From the NCBI GenBank assembly GCA_022457155.1, contig JAJGOT010000677.1, forward strand, positions 304,968 to 368,967: a stretch of 64,000 nucleotides of DNA, read 5' to 3'. The DNA is from Cladopsammia gracilis (Eukaryota > Cnidaria > Anthozoa > Scleractinia > Dendrophylliidae). The notes beneath the pieces are model-generated. The model had not been told where the DNA came from. It ran no database searches and was given only the letters and a program-made list of their open reading frames with translations. This document shows, piece after piece, positions 55,035-64,000 of this stretch. Made by a program: the position numbers and the translations under genes. Positions within the stretch are counted from its first letter, which is position 1, and every line of letters begins with the position of its first letter.

Positions 55035-55403
55035 GCGCGCCCTATTTTTTGATCTATACACATCTGACCAAGTTAACCTTCTTCCTGGTTACCCTAACAA
55101 CTCCACGGGCACTTATCTGTTGGCCTTTTATGTAGAGCAGCCTCTGGGACTATTTATTGGAAACGACTCGGTGCTTCCTCGCGAAACCCTGCTTGAAATT
55201 GTTGTAACGTACAAGTCAGCTTTAGAGAAGGCTCTTGGAACAAACATTACAGATGTGGAACTTTTTTTGAACCCTACAACGCCACCGACAACTGCACCAC
55301 CTGCGATCGAAGAGGAAAGCAGTCAGAGCTGGAAGTGGATTGTGATTGGTGTTTGTGTTGGTGTGGTCGTCATTATTTTGGTCATTATAATCTTTATTTG
55401 GTG
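55035..55403 (+). CDS. Exon: juxtamembrane region part 2 and transmembrane helix
   Basis: Acceptor CATCAG, donor GTAAGA, phase 2-2. The extracellular part reads RALFFDLYTSDQVNLLPGYP, then YLLAFYVEQPLGLFIG and LEIVVTYKSALEKALG, alternating strands and a helix as in SEA-like folds, without a GSVVV-type cleavage site. A Thr/Pro stretch (TTPPTTAPPA) and acidic run follow, then the helix starting WIVIGVCVGVVVIIL and ending IIFIWW. N-glycan motifs NNST, NDS and NIT. A single helix near the C-terminus makes this a type I topology. Confidence 0.9.
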
Positions 55404-55582
55404 GTAAGAACTTCCCTTTGTTTTGTATCATAATACGGTTATGTAGCCGGAGTTCACGACACAACCAATGAGAGTCAAATCGAATGCTATAGAGCAGAAT
55501 TTTACAATATTGCTGGCCAACAGTTAAGTGTTACTCAAGATGTTGGACGCGTAATCAAAGCACATCCGAACATGCGTCAACA

Positions 55583-55611
55583 TGATGTGTATGTGTGTGT
55601 GTGTATGTGTA

Positions 55612-55661
<50 letters not shown>

Positions 55662-55672
55662 GGGGGGGGGGG
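55583..55672. repeat. (GT)n microsatellite ending in a G-run
   Basis: About 75 bases of GT with a few interruptions followed by about a dozen G. Intronic. Confidence 0.9.
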
Positions 55673-55770
55673 GAAATGCAAATTAACGTCACTTCTTTTT
55701 CGGAGCTAGCTAGGGACTTTAAGCAGTCGACGTCATGAACAGCAATTGCCTATTATAACACACTTCTGGG

Positions 55771-56068
55771 TGGCACGGTGGTCTAGTGGTTAGCGCGTCG
55801 GACTTTCAACCTGAAGGTCGGTGGTTCGAGCCTGGTCTCTGCCGTCGTGTTGTTTCCTTAGACAAGAAACTTTACTCCACACTGTCTCTCCCCACCCAGG
55901 TGTATAAATGGGTACCGGCGACAAAATGCTGGGGGTAACCCTGCAGTGGACTAGCATCACATTCAGGGGGAAGTAGCAATATTGGTAGTTGCTTCATGCT
56001 ATGGAAACCGGGTTAAGCTCCGGCCGTGTGGGCCATTGTGGCCCGAGTGCGACTTTACCTTACCTTTT
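55771..56068 (+). mobile_element. tRNA-derived SINE
   Basis: The tRNA-like head GGCACGGTGGTCTAGTGGTT AGCGCG contains an A-box-like segment, and GGTTCGAGCCTGG is a B box; these are internal RNA polymerase III promoter elements. The body has TTAGACAAGAAACTTTACTC, TATAAATGGGTACCGGCGAC and GTAAGC-free GC-rich sequence ending ACTTTACCTTACC. A second, older copy is at 51226-51435. It is not a functional tRNA: the anticodon arm does not pair and there is no acceptor stem. Confidence 0.8.
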
Positions 56069-56087
56069 TCTGAAAACTAAGGCTTAT

Positions 56088-56518
56088 TTAAAGTGCCTAT
56101 GAAATGAAATTTTAATTTCGACCTGTTTTTCATTCTAAAAAATTGAAGTCCATTTTCCACTGATTCATAATTTTCCAATTTAAGTTATGGTCAAGCGCGC
56201 AATCTATTTTTTTTCTTACCTCACTGAAGTTGCCTATACTGTATAAGTATTAATACTGATCTAAGTCTGGGAAACCCAAATCCCGCCATTCTCAACGGTT
56301 TGTTGTAGTGATCGTGCATTCTATGTTTTTTTAATGATAGTTCCAGGCCCCAGGACAGGAAAAGTTCATTTTTGACCTCCAACTTTGGACGTCTAAAAAA
56401 TACTTTTCGTCGCTTGACCGTAACTTAAATTAGAATTACGAATCAGCGGAACATGCCTGGACTTCGATTTTTTAGTATAAAAAAAACGGGTCGAAATTTC
56501 ATTTCATAAGGACTTTAA
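56088..56518. mobile_element. Fold-back MITE
   Basis: TTAAAGTGCCTATGAAATGA on the left is complemented by TCATTTCATAAGGACTTTAA on the right. Arms continue with AAATTTTAATTTCGACC against GGTCGAAATTT, TTCTAAAAAATTGAAGTCC against GGACTTCGATTTTTTAG, and AGTTATGGTCAAGCG against CGCTTGACCGTAACT. Partial relatives lie at 12488-12540 and about 23222-23240. Confidence 0.75.
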
Positions 56519-57529
56519 GAAATGGAATAATTGACTACCGGTTGCCAACGGTGACGTCTGGGACATAAACGTTCGTTAAGTTAATTTTCTTACTACGCTT
56601 GAACCGAGGCAATGCTTCATTTTCACTTGCCTATATAAAAGAAAGGCACGTAATTACTTGGGTGATGTAGCAGCTCTCGTAAGGTCTCACACCATTGGTT
56701 CGGTACCCTTCGAGAGAACAATAGAACAAACAACAGAAGCAATGGCTCCTAGCCCTAAAAACAATAGCAGCTGTGTTTTACAAGGTGACGTGACATTTTT
56801 GCATGATCTTGCTCTGTTATTTTATAGGCGGGAAAACTGTTTACAGCGTTGTTTAAACGAATTATAGGTGCTTGCGAGCCTTTCAATTGTGAAAACAGGA
56901 AGAAAAGCAGTAAAGAAAAGCAGAGACAACCGATTTAGTTTAGTTTGCTCATAAATTATATTTTTATTTTGTTATGTTGCTAAGCCCAAAAACCAGCTAA
57001 ATAACTGTTAACTGCTAAATACACTGTTAGTGTATGTTCTCTTGGGACGCTAATTAACGTCATGTTTCTACGCCCTTCACGTCATTTTTGTTGTCTACCT
57101 GGGGCCGGTCATTAAATGTGTCATGTTAGACCTAATGGGTTATTTGCTTGGGTCTGTCTAGTGTTTTATATGCTTTATTTGTACCTGGAAACTACATTGT
57201 TAGGTTCAATGTTCCCACTCTTCTATTAAAAATAGGAGAGACGATAAAGGCCTTCTAGGTAAGAAGTCGTGACGCGTAGGGAATACATGTCATTTTGCAT
57301 GGGAAAGGGCATTCCAATCGAAAAATAAAGGAAGTACTCACATTCGCCATCATAAATAGCGTGCTCTAACAAAATTATTTACTAATATCGAACAAATGTA
57401 GCAGAAGGACCTGGGGAAAAATGCATGTATATTCTGTATATCAAAAACAGGGAAATACAACTGAGTTTACGACATGTCTACAAAAGGAAGAAGGGTGGCT
57501 GATCAGTTTTTCATTTTCTTGTATTTTAG
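56519..57529. other. Last intron, nothing further recognised
   Basis: Apart from short AT-rich stretches, no exon or repeat was identified. A short frame near 56658-56867 has no recognisable content. Confidence 0.5.
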
Positions 57530-57638
57530 GAGGAAAAAGAAAGGAAAAGTCAAGCCTCATCCTGAAGACCCTTTGATGATGGAAAGTTACAGTAAAGTAT
57601 CCCTGGAACGCGCCAATGCCAGGGACAGCAACTTGTAA
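57530..57638 (+). CDS. Last exon: basic cytoplasmic tail and stop
   Basis: Acceptor GTATTTTAG, phase 2 in. It reads WRKKKGKVKPHPEDPLMMES, then YSKVSLERANARDSNL and TAA at 57636-57638. The Arg/Lys cluster immediately after the helix is a stop-transfer signal placing the tail in the cytoplasm. Ser/Tyr residues are present but no named signalling motif. No AATAAA was seen close behind the stop. Confidence 0.9.
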
Positions 57639-57814
57639 GGATTCCAAAAACGTTTCGTTTCATCACATCGACAGCTACTAGTTTTTCCTGTGCCTTTTAA
57701 TAACACGCGAATCCTAAGTAATGTTTACGTTTTACGCTGCCGTCAATCATAATTAAGGCGACAATCGCTGGACCACTGAAAAAGAAAAAAAACTGACAAA
57801 ATGAATCGAAATCC

Positions 57815-58125
57815 ACCAATCACAACCCAAAAACACCAATCACAATCCACCAATCACAGCCTACAAACACCAATCACAATCCACCAATCACAACCCACAA
57901 ACACCAATCACAACCCACAAACACCAATCACAATCCACCAATCACAACCCACAAACACCTATCACAATCCACCAATCATAACCCAAAACACCAATCACAA
58001 TCCACCAATCACAACCCACAAACACCAATCACAATCCACCGATCATAACCCACAAACACCATACACAATCCACCAATCACAACCCACAAACACCAATTAC
58101 AATCCACCAATCACAGCCCACGAAC
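57815..58125. repeat. CCAAT-rich minisatellite downstream of the gene
   Basis: Alternating units CACCAATCACAATC and CACCAATCACAACCCACAAA. Every unit holds a CCAAT pentamer on the plus strand. It begins less than 200 bases after the stop codon, so it may lie in the 3' untranslated region. The plus-strand frame of about 118 codons across it (TNTNHNPQTPITIHQ) is a translation of the repeat. Confidence 0.9.
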
Positions 58126-59384
58126 ATGACCTTTGGACCATTTTGCGTAAAGCATAGTTGTTTCTTGAGACGTCCGCTATATTGGCGGCAGTAAAAACGA
58201 AACTTTTGGTCGAATTTTGAACTTCAGAATCCGCATGTTATAGAAAAGCGCAGTAATGGTGTGTTCGCTCAAATATCAAGCAATAGGTTTTTATCTATTA
58301 ACGCGAAAATGAATGAGGCAGTGAGGTGCTCGTGTTCTGGGGTTACTTAGCAAGTCGTTTCTTTTTCTTTAGCAACCACAAAAATAATCGCTTCTCTGAT
58401 TTTGCCAGCATGACATGCTATTGATCGATGAAACAATTTGGTAAATGTTAGAGTTATCAATTTGCTTTCTCTTTGGGTCTAAGGAGCATTTCCAATTAAT
58501 TTGTTAAACTCTTAACTACCGGCAGAAATACGTCAGGTAAAAGACGTTTTGGTAAAAACTAAGTAGAAGTTGTAGTTTGTAGATTAAACATTTGTTAAAT
58601 TTGCATGAGAGTAGACTTGAAATAATGACATTTTGGTAAGAATTAACGACATTTTATCAAGTTGCTCTTTTTATCGGGGTATAGCGAATATTTTACTTAA
58701 CGAAAGCTTTTTCAACTTAAGTGGAGTTTTCTTAATCGTTTTGCATCTTTATCGGTATAAAGGGTATTTTTATATAATAAGCTGTTTTGACTTTAGTGTA
58801 GACAAGTGTTACTTCGGCCACAGTGTTACGTACAGGCAGAAATGTAACAAACTGAGCTGTTTTCTCATGTTAGCATGTGTATACGTAATACATGGTTTTG
58901 TGTCTTTTTGTTAGGTTACATGTATGTTCCACCGCGGTCAAACGTCCGAGACGTTTTTCCTTTTATTTAGTGGGATTTTATTTAATATTAAATGGAAATA
59001 TGGGCAAGGATGTATATAAAAAAATTAGTTGACGTTACTATGTTTTAATTTTTCTCAAAATGATGAGCTTTTTCCGTTGAAAACTGACCAAAACTCCTTG
59101 CGCCTGATCGAAATTATGTTGGCAAATGGCGCCGACAATTCTGCAGTTCAGTTTTTAAACGCTTAGAACTTTTTTAGTGAACTTTCAAAGCGTTTGGTAA
59201 TTTGACAATGTATTGGCAATATATTAAACTTTAAACAGTGAAAATGACAACCTTAACTTTTAAGTACTTTGCTTAACTTTTGCAAATTTCTCTCGTTTGA
59301 CAGCGGTTAACATGTATGTACGGTGTTTATTAAAATCACTTTTTGACCCGTTAAGTGACCAGCATTTGTTTAATTTATTACACA
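58126..59384. other. No gene recognised
   Basis: AT-rich sequence with short frames only; none has recognisable features. Part may be 3' untranslated region. Confidence 0.5.
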
Positions 59385-59396
59385 GAGATTACTTGA

Positions 59397-59531
59397 TGGA
59401 AAATGCACGCGTACGATTTCTATGCATGAGTTGAATAGTATCAGAAAACGAACGTTTTTACGTAGCGAACGAGTGAGTTTTCTGATACACTTCAACTCAT
59501 GCATAGAAATCGTACGCGCGCATTTTCCATG
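59397..59531. repeat. Palindromic MITE
   Basis: GGAAAATGCACGCGTACGAT at the left faces ATCGTACGCGCGCATTTTCC at the right; TCTATGCATGAGTTGAA and TTCAACTCATGCATAGA lie inside, then AGTATCAGAAAAC against GTTTTCTGATAC, with a short loop. Confidence 0.8.
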
Positions 59532-59609
59532 GGGTAATTTGTTTACTTCATAGTAGGTAACATGTTCTAAGAACAAAATCCATCGCATGCGCGGGGGTCG
59601 TAGGGAATA

Positions 59610-59760
59610 GGTGGTTTTCACGTTACGTCACGGCGGCCATATTGGTGTACAACTACAAGAGAATTTTAATGAACTTCTTTTGCTATGTACACCAACATGG
59701 CCGCCATGGCTTTTGTCATTTGAGTCCTACAGGACTGAAGGTCATTTGAGTGAAAACCAT
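59610..59760. repeat. Short inverted-repeat element
   Basis: GGTTTTCAC at the left and GTGAAAACC at the right bound a stretch in which GGCGGCCATATTGGTGTAC faces GTACACCAACATGGCCGCC. Small MITE-like unit. Confidence 0.6.
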
Positions 59761-59987
59761 CTATCCATTCAGGTGCTACGAACTAAAAGTAACCAAAACA
59801 ACAGTCTTGTATTTTAAGTCATTTCTTTAATGAGCACTACAAATCAAAATAGTAGTAGACGTTATGAGACTGTGGAGACAAAACTAGTTACGTAAACATT
59901 GTGCTCAAAAACATCGGAATCGCTCAATACTCTGTTTCTCTTCCATCCTGCACGTTGCAGAGCGGTAGCGAGCAGGGCTTGATGTAC

Positions 59988-60191
59988 CTATAAAAGTCCT
60001 TTGTCGTATAAAATCTCCATTTCCTCCTGTTTTATGGCCACAGATACATTCCGCTTGTTTCCTCTGCTTTGTTTCTTGAGCAGTTTCTGCTTAGAATAGA
60101 GTGTTTTTCGCATCTTATCAAATGCTCTGTCGTTCATGATGCTAACTGGATAGGACTTTCTTTTAAGATGTCTTTCAAAACTGGTTAACAT
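59988..60191 (-). pseudogene. Fragment of Crypton-related (DUF3504/QRICH1-like) family
   Basis: The minus-strand frame contains FDKMRKTLYSKQKLLKKQSR, then GNKRNVSVAIKQEEMEILYD and KGLL followed by TAG. The KTL...KQ..LK...GNK...A...EE..ILY.K..LG pattern is one I know from multi-copy cnidarian proteins related to Crypton tyrosine recombinases (QRICH1/ZMYM/KCTD1-like). After TAG the sequence reads GTSSPAR in a shifted frame, as the family would continue, so the fragment is broken. The recombinase domain is not present. Confidence 0.5.
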
Positions 60192-60587
60192 CCCTCATAG
60201 CGACGATGGCTCGTATTCTTGTCCTTCCCTTTCTGCGGACTATTACATCGCCAGAAATTTTGAATCGACATGCGCAGTTGAAGCGTGACACTTAGAAATT
60301 TTGGGCCTCTGTTTTGATTACCTCTTTACAAAAAAATGTATGGGAAATAATTTTCAAAGTTACGACGATTAAAATGTTTTACAATTCAGTAGCTGCTCCG
60401 TATCTTGAACAGACCTTTCCAAAGTTTGTTTCGGAGGTTCGCTCGGTATAAAACCTTTCAATTTCGGTTCGGTTTTGCTATATTTTATGATGCCATTTTA
60501 AAGGCGCTTGAGTCAAAGATCTCAGCGGACCCGAATTCTGTTTTCATTTTGTGCCGGTGAATGAGTGCCACGTACCTTACTTTGCAT

Positions 60588-60782
60588 CTATTTAAACAGT
60601 TCCAACATCACTCCGTTTCTGTGCAAAATATCTGGCACTTTTGCCATGATTTCGGCTCGGTTTTTAAAATCCAATTTATGCAATAATAGAGTTCGCAATA
60701 AGCTCTTTGTGTCGCCATTCGAGGCCGCATACTTGTGAAAAACCTCGCCGAATTCGTTGTTTACAAAGGATCGAGACGCCAT
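60588..60782 (-). CDS. Possible first exon of a minus-strand gene, unknown family
   Basis: The frame starts MASRSFVNNEFGEVFHKYAA, then LLRTLLLHKLDFKNRAEIMA and ends VMLELFK. It lies about 400 bases upstream (minus sense) of the Crypton-related fragment and could be its N-terminal exon. Composition looks protein-like, but I recognise no domain. Confidence 0.3.
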   Translation of the reverse strand: MASRSFVNNEFGEVFHKYAASNGDTKSLLRTLLLHKLDFKNRAEIMAKVPDILHRNGVMLELFK

Positions 60783-60877
60783 TTCGGAAAAAAATATTGA
60801 CCAGGCATTCTTTAGATCCCATAAGGGCTAGAAACTAGCCTTGTTCCTAATTTGGTGGCCTACTATGGTTGAATTTC

Positions 60878-62076
60878 AGCGGAGCACTTGCCAGGCCGAA
60901 GGCCTGGCTGCGCAGCCCCATACTCATATAACCATGCCCGTCATTTTTCATGGTCATGGCTAGCGGAATGTTTCGCGGGCGCGCGTGTGCCCGCCCTCCG
61001 CCGCCGCCGTCGCGCAGGACTAGCTCGCGGGCGCGTATGACGTCGCAAAACATGCGCGTACGACGTCATGTTGAAACCAAAGCGAGGCTTTATTTTTCGC
61101 GCGGTTACACGGCCGAATGTCACGTCAGCTGGAAAACACTTTGATGTTTTAACTGCTGTGAATTTACTAAGCGGAGAAAACCGTTTAAATTAAAGGCGTT
61201 ATTTCCCTGAATATTTCGCGGTTTGCTACTCAAGACAAGGATACTAATTAAGGGATACTCAGAAGCCGCTTTAGTGGAAAAAGACGAGCTTTCAGGGATA
61301 AAATCTTGCTTCGAGGAACTTCATGTATTACGTTTTTATCAATGCGGGAGATGTTTGTTTTCTACGTATTTCAGAACCAGAAGCGGAGATTTGAATTTCC
61401 AAGCAAGCGAGGGACTTAAAGGTAAAACAGATTACAGTTTTCGATGAGAATTTATGTTGATATCAATCTGTGATTGACTTTTTGTTTGTGTTCTCGTTAG
61501 TTTTGGAGAATTGATTTTAAAACGTGCTTAAATTCAGTTGTATCGATCTCTTGAATTTCATCGAAGAAAGCTTGAACTCGATGAGCTATAATTAAATTGT
61601 ACGCGTTTTGCTTTTAAACATAAACTAATGGAGATTTGAATAAAATTTTTTCGAAAGAAGGTTGTGTTGTCCATTTTTATGTGTTTGTTCATTCATTACA
61701 TAGATTGAAAAGCGATTTTATGTAAACAAAACAAAACTTAGATTTTATACTCGCGTCGCCTTATGCAAATATGTTTGTGTATTTTTGCAATTTTGATTTC
61801 CAAATCAGTTTCTCAGGCATTTTTTGACAAGCAACAACCGTATTTTATTCAGAAAATAGTCGTGATAGTTATTCTTGTGAACTTTTGTACGGTCTTAATG
61901 TACTGTGCAGACGGGTCGGGTAATACTGTTTTTGAGAATTACTAAAATTGAAAAATAGCCCGGTCGTCAATCTTAATTCTTGTGCTTCCGACCTTTCACC
62001 TAAGTTACGTTTCATCTTAGTTAGGCTTGTTCAGAGGTTCTTCAAAGGGCGACGCTGTTAGGTTAAGGCTAACTAT
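60878..62076 (+). mobile_element. LINE-A short derivative (1.2 kb, no EN/RT)
   Basis: The first 510 bases (AGCGGAGCAC, hairpin, CGCGGTTTGCTACTCAAGAC, ACTCAGAAGCCGCTTTAGTG) match LINE-A copy 2. The last about 215 bases (ACTGTGCAGACGGGTCGGG to the GTTAGGTTAAGGCTAAC end and TA tail) match the LINE-A 3' end. The middle about 470 bases are AT-rich and unlike LINE-A coding sequence. This is the form expected of an internally deleted, non-autonomous partner mobilised by LINE-A proteins. Confidence 0.7.
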
Positions 62077-62164
62077 ATATATTATAAATTCACTCAAAAG
62101 TTCATTTCTCGCTTCTTGTTTATCCTTATTTTATATTTATTTTATTTTATTAGCTTCGCCAAAT

Positions 62165-62167
62165 CAA

Positions 62168-62222
<55 letters not shown>
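62165..62222. repeat. (TA)n microsatellite
   Basis: About 55 bases of TA repeat, shortly after the LINE-A derivative. Confidence 0.95.
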
Positions 62223-62223
<1 letters not shown>

Positions 62224-62889
62224 TAAAAAAGAAAAAAAATGAGAGAGGAAGGGTATCGATCCGCAACAGCATAGCCAATTACTGTGGGCCCAAGACAGTA
62301 AGATAAATATATAAAATTAATTTTAATTACAATAGATAAGTTGCTGTAAATCTAAAAATTAAAAACAAGTAATAGGGCGCATAAGGCTTCGCGGAGAGTT
62401 ACATTTACAGCAGATGGTCTTAAATATCCTGGCGGGGTTATCCGGAGCATTGTTTGAAGAAACGCTGACATACGGTGTCTTAGTTTTCTTGTTCTTCAAT
62501 AAACAAATTAATGGAGCCATCGAAGAACTTGTCGCCACGTTGGTCCAGGATGATTGTCACCAGTGAAAAGACAACGTTCGTGGCTCTGACTGGACGAACG
62601 ATGTTTCTTTCACTAGTGAAAGTCCATCGTTAACGTTTCCTATTGGCTAATGGGTTTTGCATATCATTTATACACAATCCGTTTTTCATTCCAAAATCTC
62701 AGTATCTATATTTTCGTTATTTAAAAATTACACCCCTTCCGGTGGAACCTTTCCGTCTGATTTGTGCGCTTGAACACGGATTTTGAGCGTGGGCACGCTC
62801 ATGTCTAGTGCTCCTCTTTCGTCCGTATTTCGACTCCAGTCCCCTGCGAACCCTCCAAGTCATACTGACCAGAACGTTGGAAAAAGAAC

Positions 62890-63360
62890 ACCAACACTGA
62901 TTACGTAATGATCCGCATAAGAAGGATAGCGCTGAACGGCAATGCACGATGGAATGTCAACTTTTTTCATTGTTACAACTAGTGATCTCATTGGCCTAGA
63001 CACAAAAACTGCTAAAAAGTTAAGGTTCAAGGTGCATTTTGTCTAATTTTTAAGGTTTCAAGTAATTTGAGACCCAATCGCACAACATGCAATTTTTAAA
63101 AGATATTGTATTTGAGGAACTTCATCAAAGAAGCAAAATTATTAGCTATTGTCTTCTGCTATTCTGATTGGTTAAGCACGAACATTTCCTGAAATTTATT
63201 TGACGCAAACGGATTTTCTTTATTTATATAATGAAATATAATTATTAACCAACAGCTCCTCCTCTATTCTTGAAATCAAAGATATTCTATGTGGGAAAGA
63301 GCCAATGCCGCAGAACAATGAAGTTTGCTATCCTTCTTATGTGGAGCATTACTTATAGTA
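62890..63360. repeat. Inverted repeat pair
   Basis: GTAATGATCCGCATAAGAAG GATAGC (from about 62904) faces GCTATCCTTCTTATGTGGAG CATTAC (to about 63352). The 400 bases between are AT-rich without a frame. Probably a MITE with short arms. A separate hairpin, CACCAGTGAAAAGACAACGT against ACGATGTTTCTTTCACTAGTG, lies at 62556-62625. Confidence 0.55.
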
Positions 63361-64000
63361 CATGGAGCTCACCAGTTAATTTCGCAAACGTTGTTCTTTC
63401 ATTGCTTTACTGCAGATGTTGACAATGATTTATGCATGTAAACATATTCACGACTAGTAAATTTAAATTTACGTAGATAAAATAAAAGATTTGCAAAATG
63501 AGAATATTCTTAAGCTTCACAAGTTTCAGACAGGAAATAACTCGAGATACATATACCACATGGTGGCTGTCTCGAGATCGAAAGAGAACATCTATTTCCG
63601 CAACAACTTGGACTAGCATCTTTGTAAACCATCTTTGTAAAGTAATGGAGCATCTTTGTAAAGAAATGGAGATTTCCTTCTGACTTCATTATAACATCGA
63701 ATTTTTATTTTAATCCAGGAAGTTTGAACGTCGGTGACAATGATTTCGTAAAGCTTTGCAGTCACCAGAAATGCGTTTTTCTCTTTCCGTCATGAACTCT
63801 GGGTGTTTTTCAAATATGTAAAACATACGTTTTCACCAAAATATCAAAGGAATATTATTTTGAATATTTAGTGGTGTTGCGGAAGCTATTGTTCATTAGC
63901 TATTGTGTTGTGGATATCTTTCATTGTTTTCTGAATCATTTCTTTTACGTCACGTGATCGCAACATCCGCAACACCAAGAAACTTTTGAAATGATACTAA
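63361..64000. other. No gene recognised
   Basis: AT-rich sequence to the end of the window; no exon, RNA gene or repeat family identified. Confidence 0.5.

Larger units (their letters stand above)
9449..57638 (+). other. Mucin-like NIDO-AMOP-VWD-EGF transmembrane protein gene (5' end missing)
   Basis: Twenty-four candidate exons with GT-AG junctions give about 1,545 residues. The order is Ly6/uPAR-like (about 10-130), two EGF (about 130-210), NIDO (about 212-475), AMOP (about 475-655), VWD (about 660-845), post-VWD (about 845-930), a beta-sandwich-like segment, EGF modules to about 1310, a juxtamembrane region, one transmembrane helix and a basic tail. NIDO-AMOP-VWD-EGF-TM is the core of vertebrate MUC4 and of coral skeletal-matrix mucin-like proteins. 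The likely role is a cell-surface or shed adhesive matrix glycoprotein. Most exons are phase 1-1, suiting module shuffling. No start codon or signal peptide was found, so exons are missing upstream. Two exons have one-base length anomalies, so the copy may be damaged or the assembly imperfect. The Ly6 part is joined by phase only and needs transcript support. Confidence 0.85.

Noticed and set aside
55771..55850. A functional tRNA gene.
   Set aside because: A- and B-box-like segments are present, but the anticodon arm does not pair and there is no acceptor stem; a SINE explains it, including the second copy at 51226.
57801..58157. Plus-strand frame of 118 codons with a Thr/Asn/His-rich repeat, looking like an antifreeze or mucin repeat.
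   Set aside because: It is a direct translation of the CCAAT minisatellite and lies after the stop codon of the gene.

Overview
The window looks like nuclear DNA from a cnidarian, most likely a stony coral. It is AT-rich, has one large intron-rich gene with GT-AG introns, and is heavily loaded with transposable elements. The assignment rests on the gene: its NIDO-AMOP-VWD-EGF-transmembrane layout matches the 'mucin-like protein' known from coral skeletal organic matrix and related to vertebrate MUC4. It also rests on several multi-copy protein families that I recognise from coral and anemone genomes. No bacterial, organellar or CRISPR features were seen.

Layout. (1) 126-3345, minus: a decayed copy of a multi-copy cnidarian protein family. 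(2) 3848-9030: an L1/Tx1-like LINE (here LINE-A), carrying a G-capped DNA element that itself received a 3' fragment of another LINE. (3) 9449-57638, plus: the main gene. I reconstruct 24 exons (23 firmly, one 30-base micro-exon tentatively), about 4.6 kb of coding sequence and about 1,545 residues. The order is Ly6/uPAR-like, two EGF, NIDO, AMOP, VWD, a beta-sandwich-like segment, about seven EGF-type modules, a juxtamembrane extracellular part, one transmembrane helix and a short basic tail. The signal peptide and first exon are not found. (4) Its introns hold most of the repeats. The 13.2-kb intron after the first Ly6 exon holds a second LINE-A copy (13884-23030), interrupted by a nearly intact 5.1-kb LINE on the minus strand (16771-21854, clear target-site duplication). 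The intron before NIDO holds an 8.4-kb transposon-like element (25908-34288) with long inverted termini and arrays of TGAGTA/TACTCA. (5) After 57638 there is a CCAAT-rich satellite, a minus-strand fragment of a Crypton-related family, a short LINE-A derivative (60878-62076) and non-coding sequence to the end.

The gene would encode a type I membrane or shed matrix glycoprotein: adhesive and Ca-binding EGF modules outside, one helix, and a tail of about 35 residues. Exon phases agree throughout except at two exons with single-base length anomalies (NIDO/AMOP and the post-VWD exon) and one EGF exon with an awkward acceptor. These are either assembly errors or signs that this copy is decaying. 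A two-exon EGF cassette has been duplicated with its introns to both sides of the NIDO-AMOP-VWD core, and a third, broken copy hosts the 8.4-kb element.

The most unusual things here are that 8.4-kb element, the poly-G-capped termini it shares with smaller elements, and a hairpin with compensatory changes at the 5' end of LINE-A. None of these is claimed as new to science; each needs a repeat-database search.
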